9,399 nucleotides of DNA from an uncultured Clostridium sp. (GTDB lineage Bacteria > Bacillota > Clostridia > TANB77 > CAG-508): NCBI GenBank assembly GCA_945874585.1, contig CAMCHB010000039.1, positions 1 to 9,399 on the forward strand, read 5' to 3'. The position numbers and the translations under genes are program-made. Shown here one piece after another: positions 1 through 5,848 of the stretch. The notes beneath the pieces were generated by a model. The model did not search any database. It saw only the letters and a program-made list of their open reading frames with translations, and was not told the origin of the DNA. Every line of letters starts with the position of its first letter. Position 1 is the stretch's first letter.

Positions 1-47
1 CTACACACTGCATATCGTCGGCAGCGTCAGATGTGTATAAGAGACAG
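1..47 (+). other. Untrimmed Illumina Nextera adapter with i5 index (not genomic)
   Basis: Bases 1-6 (CTACAC) match the end of the P5 index primer. Bases 7-14 (ACTGCATA) match a Nextera i5 index that I recall as x506. Bases 15-28 (TCGTCGGCAGCGTC) are the Read 1 primer part, and bases 29-47 (AGATGTGTATAAGAGACAG) are the Tn5 mosaic end. The order and spacing are exactly those of a Nextera library end, so this is library DNA assembled onto the contig. An ATG at 31 inside the mosaic end is in frame with parA and produces a false start, MCIRDR. Real sequence begins at 48. Confidence 0.98.
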
Positions 48-744
48 ATTGATTGATACAGATCCACAAGGAAACGCAACCAGTGGTTTAGGAATTGAAA
101 AAAACCTAAGCTATTCTGTGTATGATGTTATTGTGAATGAAGTTGATATGGATAAAACCATTCAAAAAACAAATGTTAAAAATTTAAGCATCTGTCCTTC
201 AAATATCAATTTAGCAGGGGCAGAAGTTGAGCTTGTTTCAATGATTTCAAGAGAGCAACTCTTAAAAGAAAAGCTAGATTTAATCAAAGATCAATACGAT
301 TATATCTTCATTGATTGTCCACCATCACTTGGGTTAATAACTTTAAATACATTTACAGCAGCTGATAGTGTTTTGATACCAATCCAATGTGAATTTTACG
401 CATTAGAGGGATTGGGTCAATTGATGAATACCATCAATTTGGTTAAAAAAAGATTGAATAAAAATCTTGAAATAGAGGGTGCTTTATTAACCATGTATGA
501 TATGAGAACCAATTTATCAAATCAAGTTGTAAAAGAAGTTTCAAAATACTTTGGCGATAATGTTTACAAAACGGTTATTCCAAGAAATGTAAAATTAAGC
601 GAAGCACCAAGTTATGGAATGAGCATTATCGAGTATGATGCAAGATCAAAGGGAGCAAAATCATATGATAAATTGGCAAAAGAATTCTTAAAGAAAAATG
701 AAGCAAGCACAGGGAATTCAAGACCAAAAAGAATGAAACGATAA
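48..744 (+). CDS. parA: Chromosome partitioning ATPase ParA/Soj, 5' end missing
   Basis: ParA/Soj is a deviant Walker-type ATPase. It binds DNA as an ATP dimer on the nucleoid and works with ParB-parS to segregate origins; in Bacillus-type bacteria it also affects DnaA. About 231 residues are readable, from codon 49 (LIDTDPQGN, the conserved motif after the first strand) to the TAA at 742-744. The Walker B/switch region YIFIDCPPSLG lies near residues 82-92 of the visible part, and the conserved tail region IPRNVKLSEAPS is intact. About 35 N-terminal residues are missing, including the KGGxGKT Walker A loop that the family has; they lie beyond the contig end, where adapter replaces genome. This is a truncation of the assembly, not evidence of a broken gene. 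The gene lies 27 bases before parB on the same strand, and the two are surely co-transcribed. Confidence 0.96.
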
Positions 745-771
745 ATAAAAGTAAAAAAGTAGGAGGTTTTT

Positions 772-1623
772 ATGAAAAAGAAAACAGGATTAGGAAAAGG
801 ACTAGATGCATTATTTATTGGGTCAGAATTAGCAATGAATCAAGAGGAGCTAGAGGGAGAAAAAATATGTAACTTAAAAGTGATCGATATTGAACCAAAC
901 CGTGAACAACCACGTCGCGTTTTTAATGAAGAATCACTAACAGAACTAGCAGAATCTATCAAAAAATATGGTGTTATTCAACCAATCATTGTTTCTAAAG
1001 AAGGGGATTATTATCGCATTGTGGCAGGAGAAAGAAGATGGAGAGCTGCCAAAAAAGCTGGCTTACATGAAATACCAGCTATTATTAAAGAGTATGATGA
1101 ACAAAAAAATCAAGAAATTGCTCTAATTGAAAACATTCAAAGAGAAGATCTAAATCCTATTGAAAAAGCGATTGGTATTCGCCGTCTAATGGATGAGTAT
1201 CAATTAACGCAACAAAATGTGGCTGATTTGTTAGGAAAGGCAAGAAGTAGTGTTGCTAATACCGTTCGTTTATTAAACTTAGATAAAAGGGTTATGGATT
1301 TAGCGCTTCAAGGAAAATTGACAGAAGCTCATTGTAAGGTGTTATTATCTATTCCAGATAATGATAAACAATATGTTACAGCCCTTAACATTATCGAATC
1401 AGGCGATAATGTCGTACAAGCAACCAAGAAAACAAAAATCAAGAAAAAGATGTCAAAAGAACAGGCTTGTCAATACGATGCTATTTACAAAGATATAGAA
1501 AACAGATTTCAAGGATTTTTCGGTACAAAGGTAAAATTAGATGCGGGAAAAAGAAAGGGAAAAATTATTATTGAGTACAGTAACAATGACGACTTAGAAA
1601 GAATACTAGATTTACTAAAGTAA
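772..1623 (+). CDS. parB: Chromosome partitioning protein ParB/Spo0J
   Basis: ParB is a CTP-dependent DNA clamp. It loads at parS sites near the origin, spreads along DNA, recruits condensin, and stimulates the ParA ATPase. The 283 residues are a normal family length. Visible parts are the N-terminal LGKGLDALF motif that contacts ParA (residues 6-15), the ParB/sulfiredoxin-fold nucleotide domain with REQPRRVF (44-51) and the GERRWRAAK box (86-94), ENIQREDLNPIEKA (120-133), a helix-turn-helix around 145-170 for parS recognition, and a lysine-rich linker before the C-terminal dimerisation region. The ATG at 772 is chosen because AGGAGG at 761-766 sits 5 bases upstream. It lies between parA and a DUF4446 gene, a common Bacillota order. 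Confidence 0.97.
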   Translation: MKKKTGLGKGLDALFIGSELAMNQEELEGEKICNLKVIDIEPNREQPRRVFNEESLTELAESIKKYGVIQPIIVSKEGDYYRIVAGERRWRAAKKAGLHEIPAIIKEYDEQKNQEIALIENIQREDLNPIEKAIGIRRLMDEYQLTQQNVADLLGKARSSVANTVRLLNLDKRVMDLALQGKLTEAHCKVLLSIPDNDKQYVTALNIIESGDNVVQATKKTKIKKKMSKEQACQYDAIYKDIENRFQGFFGTKVKLDAGKRKGKIIIEYSNNDDLERILDLLK

Positions 1624-1636
1624 AAGGAGTGGTTGA

Positions 1637-2131
1637 ATGGCTGGATTGCAAAACATATTCCAATCAGAACACATGAGTGTGGCTATTTTGCTTATCGTTT
1701 TGATATTGGTTATTTTGTACGTGATAAACATTGTGCAATTGCATAAAATGAACAAGAATTATCATCAATTTCTCAAGAAATTAGGAAAAGGAGAGAATAT
1801 AGAAGAAAGTTTAAAAGAATATATAGAAAAAGTTGATGAAGTTAGCATGGATAATAAAGAAATTATTGAATATTATCAAAAACTGGATCAAAAAGGGAAA
1901 AAATGCATGCAAAAAATAGGGATTGTTCGTTATACTGCTTATGAGAAAATGGGAAGTGATTTGAGCTTTGCTTTAGCCATCCTAGATGCCGATAACAATG
2001 GAGTGGTATTAAACGGAATATATTCAACAGAAGGGTCTAATATTTTTGCAAAACCAATTCAGGCTGGCAAATCAACTTATACATTATCTTCTCAAGAACA
2101 AGAAGCTTTACAAAAAGCAATGCAGAGTTAA
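1637..2131 (+). CDS. DUF4446 family membrane-anchored protein
   Basis: This 164-residue protein has one N-terminal membrane segment (about residues 14-33), a charged helical or coiled-coil stretch (about 35-90), and a C-terminal domain. The run QKIGIVRYTAYEKMGSDLSF and the following segment NGVVLNGIYS...FAKPI are, from memory of the family, the hallmark of DUF4446. The function is unknown. It starts 13 bases after the parB stop, with AGGAG at 1625-1629 and an ATG 7 bases further, so it belongs to the parAB transcript. Members of this family are often found directly after parB in Clostridia. A role linked to segregation or the cell envelope is possible but unproven. The gene ends at a strong terminator. 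Confidence 0.87.
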   Translation: MAGLQNIFQSEHMSVAILLIVLILVILYVINIVQLHKMNKNYHQFLKKLGKGENIEESLKEYIEKVDEVSMDNKEIIEYYQKLDQKGKKCMQKIGIVRYTAYEKMGSDLSFALAILDADNNGVVLNGIYSTEGSNIFAKPIQAGKSTYTLSSQEQEALQKAMQS

Positions 2132-2140
2132 TAAAAAAGC

Positions 2141-2181
2141 AGGAAATGAAGAGAAAAATTACTTCATTTCTTACTTTTTTT
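2141..2181. terminator. Bidirectional terminator between DUF4446 gene and convergent membrane gene
   Basis: Arms 2141-2151 and 2162-2172 form an 11-pair stem (core GAAATGAAG/CTTCATTTC) with a 10-base loop. Seven T bases follow on the + strand (2175-2181). On the - strand the same hairpin is followed by a T run (complement of the A run at 2133-2138), so it can end transcription from both sides. The stop codon of the - strand gene (2171-2173) lies in the stem. Confidence 0.85.
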
Positions 2182-2533
2182 CTTCTTTGGAAACAGAAGA
2201 GATGCGATATTTGTTTTCTAATAAAATATAGCAATAAGATAATACGGGAGAAATGGCAACAATAAAAAATACAAATAAGATAAAGGCAAATTTTATGCGC
2301 CAATAATAAGCAATTAGACCAATTATCATCATAAAAACAGCATAAATAAGCCAGAGAATAGAAACGCCCATATTAAATAATTTTATATTAGTTACTTGAA
2401 AAGATTGCATACGTGCTTTTGTTGTGATAAAGAAAGAGGGCTTTTTCATTATATTGGAATAAATCCCCATAAAAAAGCAAAAGAACGCAAACAAGTAAAT
2501 AATTCCCATCAAAATGTAAGCCGTGATCTGCAT
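2171..2533 (-). CDS. Small multi-pass membrane protein, unknown function
   Basis: The product has 120 residues and about three hydrophobic segments (near 5-26, 52-77 and 79-104), a short cytoplasm-type loop rich in K/R between the first two (MKKPSFFITTKAR), and a charged tail ending in KEEKK. I do not recognise the family with confidence. Size and layout recall the DUF3784-like small membrane proteins of Bacillota, but the usual motifs are not clear. The gene is supported by an excellent AGGAGG (complement of 2540-2545) 6 bases before the ATG, a candidate promoter upstream, and a terminator at its stop codon. It converges on the DUF4446 gene and diverges from the tRNA cluster. No signal peptide other than the first membrane segment is seen. 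Confidence 0.82.
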   Translation of the reverse strand: MQITAYILMGIIYLFAFFCFFMGIYSNIMKKPSFFITTKARMQSFQVTNIKLFNMGVSILWLIYAVFMMIIGLIAYYWRIKFAFILFVFFIVAISPVLSYCYILLENKYRISSVSKEEKK

Positions 2534-2566
2534 AAGAATCCTCCTTTTTCAATCATTACTTCTATA

Positions 2567-2595
2567 ACTGTAGCATAGTCCAATCAAATAATCAA
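2567..2595 (-). promoter_or_regulatory. Candidate promoter for the small membrane protein gene
   Basis: Read on the - strand, TTGATT (2590-2595) and TACAGT (2567-2572) are separated by 17 bases. The start of transcription would fall about 30 bases before the ATG. The -35 and -10 match the consensus at four positions each, so this is a moderate call. Confidence 0.5.
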
Positions 2596-2632
2596 GAAAA
2601 CCGGAAAATTTAGAAAAAATTTCTTTTATGTA

Positions 2633-2662
2633 TTGACAAAGGGAAGAGGGTTATGCTAAGAT
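2633..2662 (+). promoter_or_regulatory. Promoter of the serine tRNA genes
   Basis: A perfect -35 TTGACA (2633-2638), an 18-base spacer ending in the extended -10 element TGC, and -10 TAAGAT (2657-2662). It lies about 20 bases before the mature 5' end of the first tRNA, a typical distance for a strong stable-RNA promoter. Confidence 0.75.
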
Positions 2663-2683
2663 AATAATGTTGTTAAAACAATT

Positions 2684-2775
<92 letters not shown>

Positions 2776-2783
2776 AAAAAAAT

Positions 2784-2806
2784 TGAGATGTGTTTTTCAC
2801 ATCTCA
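2784..2806. other. Hairpin between the two tRNA genes
   Basis: Arms TGAGATGTG (2784-2792) and CACATCTCA (2798-2806) form a perfect 9-pair stem with a TTTTT loop. On the + strand no T run follows (ATTTATAAAA), so it is a weak terminator at best there and may be a processing site or partial attenuator. Read from the - strand the hairpin is followed by a run of eight T bases, so it would block antisense transcription well. Confidence 0.6.
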
Positions 2807-2816
2807 TTTATAAAAT

Positions 2817-2906
2817 GGAGTAGTACCCAAGTGGTGAAGGGGATTGTTTGCTAAACAATTAGGTCGGTAACACGGCGCGGAGGTTCGAACCCTCTCTACT
2901 CCGCCA
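2817..2906 (+). tRNA. tRNA-Ser (anticodon GCU)
   Basis: Acceptor arms GGAGTAG (2817-2823) and CTACTCC (2896-2902) pair fully, then discriminator G and encoded CCA (2904-2906). Anticodon stem ATTGT/ACAAT (2843-2847/2855-2859) encloses a 7-base loop with GCT at 2850-2852, reading AGC and AGU. A long variable arm is present, as in other serine tRNAs. There is no obvious promoter of its own, so it is probably read through from the upstream tRNA gene 41 bases before. Confidence 0.97.
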
Positions 2907-2941
2907 AAAAACATAAGGTCGAAATTGCCTTATGTTTTTTT
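2906..2941 (+). terminator. Terminator of the tRNA cluster
   Basis: ACATAAGG (2911-2918) pairs with CCTTATGT (2928-2935) around a 9-base loop. The flanking A run (2906-2910) pairs with the start of the T run (2936-2941), giving a classic intrinsic terminator directly after the CCA end. Confidence 0.85.
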
Positions 2942-2978
2942 CTATAATAGGAAAGTATAACTTCCCTATTATAGAAAA
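2938..2978. repeat. Near-perfect 19-bp inverted repeat (palindrome)
   Basis: Left arm 2938-2951 (TTTTCTATAATAGG) and right arm 2965-2978 (CCTATTATAGAAAA) are perfect complements. After one mismatch (2952/2964) four more pairs follow (2953-2956/2960-2963), leaving a 3-base tip. The left arm starts inside the T run of the tRNA terminator. Neither strand has a T run after it, so it does not look like a normal terminator. It lies upstream of the transporter promoter. Confidence 0.85.
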
Positions 2979-3028
2979 ATTCATATTGCTATTTCTTTCA
3001 AAAAATTTTTTATTTGTTCTAAAAATGA

Positions 3029-3057
3029 TTGCAAGTGCACAAAATGAAGTATATAAT
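3029..3057 (+). promoter_or_regulatory. Promoter of the symporter gene
   Basis: TTGCAA (3029-3034), a 17-base spacer and a perfect TATAAT (3052-3057). Transcription would begin near 3064, leaving a leader of about 60 bases before the ATG. I see no riboswitch-like structure in that leader. Confidence 0.65.
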
Positions 3058-3122
3058 AAAACTGTCATTAGAAATATAATTATATTTTTAGTACTATCTA
3101 TCATAAGAAGGGAAACTTTATT

Positions 3123-4358
3123 ATGAAAAAATTTTTATATCATTATCGCTCCACAATTATTTTATTAGTTGCTATTGTTGTGGGATCTCTTATTGGAATT
3201 ATTTTTCAAGAAAAAGCAACTATTCTACGCCCATTTGGGGATTTATTTCTGAATCTTTTATTAGTCATCATTGTACCATTGATTTTCTTAACAATTACCA
3301 CTGCAATTGCAAAAATGAAACAACCAAAACGTTTGGGAAAAATTTTGACGGCCATTATTGGTGTCTTTATTGTAACATCCTTAATAGCAGTATTGGTTGG
3401 ATTTGCAAGTACATTTTTTGTATCTCTTGTTAATCCAGGGGATACAGAACAAATTGAGACAGCTTTTAGTGAAACATCAGAATCAGAGGAAGAGAATATT
3501 AGTATATTAGATCGAACAGTACAATTACTGACGGTAGATGACTTTTCAAAATTGTTATCAAGAAATAATATCATGGCATTACTTGTATTCTCAATTTTAT
3601 TTGGAATTGCAATGTATATGAGTAAAGAAAAGGCAAAACCTGTTTGTGATTTCTTAATAGCTGCCAATGATATCGTAGGAAATTTATTAAAGATTATTAT
3701 GTATTATGCACCAATTGGATTAGGATGTTATTTTGCTGCATTAGTGGGAAGTCTTGGGACAGATATTGTCGCCGGATATTTAAAGACATTTTTGTATTAT
3801 TGTGTAGTTGCAGTTGGATTTTATGTGATCGTGTATACCATTTATGCATTTTGGGCAGGAGGCAAGGAAGGTGTGAGAAAATTCTGGAAAAATGCACTTC
3901 CATCAACTGTAACTGCTTTAGCTACATGTTCAAGTGCAGCGTCTATACCGGTTAATATTGAATGTACGAAAAAAATGGGAGTTCCAGATGATATTGCCCA
4001 AACAACCATTCCACTTGGCACAAGTTTTCATAAAGATGGATCCATTATAGGATCAGTTTTTAAAATTATGTTTTTGGTAGGATTGTTTGGTACGACCTTT
4101 ACAGGAATAGGAGATGTTCTAGGTGTGTTAGGAATCGCATTATTAGCTAATTTATTGGTAACAGCTGTTCCAATAGGTGGAGGAACAATATCTGAAATGT
4201 TAATTATTACAATGATGGGGTATCCGGTAGCAGCCTTACCAATTTTAACAATCATTGCAACTATTATTGATGCACCGGCAACCATGTTAAATGTGGTGGG
4301 AGATACGGTATCTTCTATGATGGTTACCAAAATAGTGGATGGTAAATTAGAAAATTAA
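3123..4358 (+). CDS. Dicarboxylate/amino acid:cation symporter (SDF/DAACS, GltPh fold)
   Basis: This 411-residue membrane protein has the layout of the glutamate-transporter (SLC1-like) family: hydrophobic N-terminal helices, hairpin HP1 with the serine-rich tip CSSAASIP (269-276), TM7 motif HKDGS (303-307), HP2 tip VPIGGG (349-354) and the TM8 motif DAPATMLNVVGD (383-394). It would take up an organic solute with Na+ or H+. Aligned to GltPh, D312, T398, N401 and D405 are kept (D305, T387, N390, D394). However, the carboxylate-binding arginine R397 is Ala386, and the NMDGT motif has His303 and Lys304 in place of Asn and Met. A substrate other than aspartate or glutamate is therefore likely. 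A charged extracellular-type loop rich in Ser/Glu lies at 106-126. The start is the ATG at 3123, with AAGGG at 3108-3112. It is a single-gene unit with its own promoter and terminator. Confidence 0.93.
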   Translation: MKKFLYHYRSTIILLVAIVVGSLIGIIFQEKATILRPFGDLFLNLLLVIIVPLIFLTITTAIAKMKQPKRLGKILTAIIGVFIVTSLIAVLVGFASTFFVSLVNPGDTEQIETAFSETSESEEENISILDRTVQLLTVDDFSKLLSRNNIMALLVFSILFGIAMYMSKEKAKPVCDFLIAANDIVGNLLKIIMYYAPIGLGCYFAALVGSLGTDIVAGYLKTFLYYCVVAVGFYVIVYTIYAFWAGGKEGVRKFWKNALPSTVTALATCSSAASIPVNIECTKKMGVPDDIAQTTIPLGTSFHKDGSIIGSVFKIMFLVGLFGTTFTGIGDVLGVLGIALLANLLVTAVPIGGGTISEMLIITMMGYPVAALPILTIIATIIDAPATMLNVVGDTVSSMMVTKIVDGKLEN

Positions 4359-4402
4359 GCTAAAAAAATAGAAAAAGTAAATTTACTTTTTCTATTTTTT
4401 GC
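4359..4402. terminator. Perfect palindromic bidirectional terminator
   Basis: 4363-4381 and 4382-4400 are exact reverse complements: 19 pairs, with a core of TAGAAAAAGTAAA and its complement, flanked by A and T runs. It sits between the convergent symporter gene and the - strand gene ending at 4404, and can act in both directions. Confidence 0.85.
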
Positions 4403-4403
4403 T

Positions 4404-4739
4404 TTACATATAAAGCTTTTTTGCTTTCATTTTCCAAAAAGATGAGGAAAAACGACCTCTTGTATAAATTCTTTGAAAACTAGAATTTTTTAAAAAGGTA
4501 GTTAATAAAGAATTTTTTCCAGCAATAAAAATTTGAGGAACCAAATTTTCTTTTTGGATTTGCGAGCAGACCATTTTTAATGCTTCTGCAAATTGGTCTT
4601 TGGTTGGTGTCAGATTGATATATAAAATATCAATCAATCCAAGTGTTACTACGATGCTGAATAAGATCCGATCTGTTGCAAGTGATCGAAATACATATTC
4701 TGTTTGATTGTCCCTTTTCTTAATGTCATAGTACATCAT
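4404..4739 (-). CDS. Unrecognised 111-residue protein
   Basis: I do not recognise this family. The gene is supported by AAAGGAG (complement of 4749-4755) 9 bases before the first of two tandem ATG codons, and by a very good promoter just upstream. The product starts with a polar segment (MMYYDIKKRDNQTEY), has a hydrophobic stretch around residues 26-42 (ILFSIVVTLGLIDILYI), a helical middle, and a basic C-terminus (FWKMKAKKLY). The hydrophobic stretch could be a membrane segment or buried beta strands. The region FIAGKNSLLTTFLKNSSFQR (71-90) faintly resembles the last strand-helix-strand of GNAT acetyltransferases, but no acetyl-CoA binding loop is present, so this is only a hint. Downstream is a shared terminator; upstream is the broken phospholipase gene on the same strand. 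Confidence 0.72.
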   Translation of the reverse strand: MMYYDIKKRDNQTEYVFRSLATDRILFSIVVTLGLIDILYINLTPTKDQFAEALKMVCSQIQKENLVPQIFIAGKNSLLTTFLKNSSFQRIYTRGRFSSSFWKMKAKKLYM

Positions 4740-4788
4740 AATAGGTCACTCCTTTATATGAGAAAAATAATAACATAAAACCTAATAT

Positions 4789-4817
4789 ATTATACCATGA
4801 TTTGGTCGTTTTATCAA
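4789..4817 (-). promoter_or_regulatory. Strong promoter for the 111-residue protein gene
   Basis: On the - strand TTGATA (4812-4817), a 17-base spacer ending in TGG (extended -10) and a perfect TATAAT (4789-4794). Transcription would begin about 40 bases before the ATG at 4739. It lies between this gene and the phospholipase gene, so the two are not simply one operon. Confidence 0.78.
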
Positions 4818-4834
4818 GGAAAAGTGACAATAAT

Positions 4835-5467
4835 TTACATAAAACTTGCTTTAAAAATCTTTTCTTTTTGAATTAGTTTTGTGGCTTGTTGATAACCAAT
4901 TTTATACAAATAATTGATTTTAGAACAATCTAATAAGGAAATATTGGGGGTGTTAATCAAAATAATATTCGTGGCGCCTAGTAGTTCATAGGTAGATAAT
5001 TCATGGCAAAGAATTTCAATAGAAGTATGAACCAAGTCAACAATATTATCACAACAATGTTCAGATAGATGGTTTTCAAACACAATATTTACAATCTCAT
5101 CTGCTCCCATTTGTTTCAAAATTTTCCAAGGTGTATTTTCACGAATACCGCCATCTAATAGCGTATAGTTTTGAAAATTAACAGGAGAAAAAATACCAGG
5201 AAAACTACAACTTGCATGGACAGCTTTGGCTAGAGGGGCATCTTCAATTAAAATCTCTTGATCGGAAAAGGATTGAGCTCCACGAAAAGCAGAGGAAGTA
5301 AAAATGATAATGGATCCTGTTTTCGTATCGATACTGGGAATAAAAAGAGGAATGGATAGGTCTTTTAATTGGACAACGCCTTTTTCTTTTGCAACTTTGT
5401 CAATCAGTTTTTCAATAATTTTTCCAGAATTTAATCCACGTATAGAGACTTTACCACGAAAAATCAA
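4835..5467 (-). CDS. Patatin-like phospholipase, C-terminal fragment with catalytic aspartate
   Basis: About 210 residues continue the patatin domain: NSGKIIEKLI, then DLSIPLFIPSIDTKTGS, the ASCSFPGIFSPV strand-helix that usually follows the core, and the catalytic aspartate in DGGIRENTP (residue 105 of this fragment). The nearest start, a TTG at 5465-5467, lies inside the conserved run and has no ribosome binding site. Independent translation is therefore unlikely, and the piece is best read as the rest of the upstream gene after a frameshift. Confidence 0.82.
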   Translation of the reverse strand: MIFRGKVSIRGLNSGKIIEKLIDKVAKEKGVVQLKDLSIPLFIPSIDTKTGSIIIFTSSAFRGAQSFSDQEILIEDAPLAKAVHASCSFPGIFSPVNFQNYTLLDGGIRENTPWKILKQMGADEIVNIVFENHLSEHCCDNIVDLVHTSIEILCHELSTYELLGATNIILINTPNISLLDCSKINYLYKIGYQQATKLIQKEKIFKASFM

Positions 5468-5468
5468 A

Positions 5469-5711
5469 TTACCGAATTAGTTCTAGTATGGTGGGGGCAT
5501 CTACATACTTGATTTTCTTACAATAGTTTTGAAAAATGGTAAGCATTTCATCTGCAGAATAGCCAAGAGCATATAGGCTGGCAACAATACTACCGGAAGA
5601 GGTACCAGAAATGAGATCAAATTTTATGCCTGCTTCCTCAAAAGCTTTGATTGCACCAATATGGGCAGCACCTTTAATGCCACCACCAGAGAGACAGAGT
5701 CCTAATTTCAA
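5469..5711 (-). CDS. Patatin-like phospholipase, N-terminal fragment with catalytic serine
   Basis: Eighty residues carry the oxyanion-hole motif SGGGIKGAAHIG (8-19) and the nucleophile elbow GTSSGS (36-41, Ser38). The start is a TTG at 5709-5711, chosen because AGGTGAT (complement of 5717-5723) sits 5 bases upstream and the family begins exactly here with KLGLCLSGGG. An ATG at 5716-5718 is in another frame. The frame ends at 5469 in ILELIR, before the rest of the hydrolase domain. It is divergent from ldh, with 137 bases between the two start codons. I see no convincing - strand promoter: a TATAAT at 5729-5734 is too close to the ribosome binding site. Confidence 0.85.
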   Translation of the reverse strand: MKLGLCLSGGGIKGAAHIGAIKAFEEAGIKFDLISGTSSGSIVASLYALGYSADEMLTIFQNYCKKIKYVDAPTILELIR

Positions 5712-5767
5712 ATTACATCACCTAAAAAATTATATGAGTAAAAAAATAAGAATATACAGAGGAAATA

Positions 5768-5796
5768 TTGAATTCTTTCTATGGTTAGGTTATAAT
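5768..5796 (+). promoter_or_regulatory. Promoter of ldh
   Basis: TTGAAT (5768-5773), a 17-base spacer and a perfect TATAAT (5791-5796). Transcription would begin near 5803, giving a leader of about 45 bases. I looked for a Rex-type redox operator (TTGTGAA-N4-TTCACAA) here and found none. Confidence 0.7.
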
Positions 5797-5848
5797 GATT
5801 TTGTTCGAGATGGATATAATAAAACAGAAAAACAAAGGAGTGTTGAAA

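Larger units (their letters stand above)
4835..5711 (-). pseudogene. Patatin-like phospholipase (RssA/YlbK type), frameshifted
   Basis: Joined, the two reading frames make one patatin-fold lipid acyl hydrolase of about 290 residues, a normal size for bacterial single-domain members. These enzymes use a Ser-Asp dyad to cleave acyl esters. The serine (GTSSG) is in the first frame and the aspartate (DGG) in the second, so neither half can be a complete enzyme. The first frame stops at a TAA at 5469-5471. The second frame has its own upstream stop at 5477-5479, so the shift must lie in about 5469-5476. Removing one base there, for example one G of the GG at 5472-5473, gives a smooth ELIRNLIFRGKVSIRGLNSG, which fits the family. 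True mutation, sequencing error and recoding cannot be told apart from the sequence alone. Confidence 0.85.

Noticed and set aside
31..48. ATG at 31 as the true start of parA
   Set aside because: It lies in the Tn5 mosaic end of the adapter. The residues MCIRDR have no counterpart in ParA and displace the Walker A region.
2859..3104. 81-residue - strand frame over the second tRNA
   Set aside because: It covers half of a certain tRNA gene and the palindrome and has no protein-like character.
2932..3126. 64-residue + strand frame whose stop overlaps the symporter ATG (ATGA)
   Set aside because: Its start lies inside the tRNA terminator stem and it runs through the palindrome and the symporter promoter. 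It has no ribosome binding site, and its repeated IIGKYNFPIIEK-type sequence is a product of the palindrome.
3206..3667. 153-residue - strand frame opposite the symporter
   Set aside because: It is antisense to a well-conserved membrane protein gene and has no ribosome binding site or family resemblance. The same applies to the shorter antisense frames at 3697-3906 and 4028-4330.
5729..5734. TATAAT on the - strand as phospholipase promoter
   Set aside because: Transcription would start within the ribosome binding site at 5717-5723, and no -35 is found at the right distance.
5795..5848. Upstream in-frame ATG giving an 18-residue longer lactate dehydrogenase
   Set aside because: The ATG overlaps the -10 box. 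The ATG at 5849 has a proper ribosome binding site and matches the family's N-terminus.
5797..5848. Rex operator at ldh
   Set aside because: No inverted TTGTGAA/TTCACAA pair or close variant is found around the promoter.
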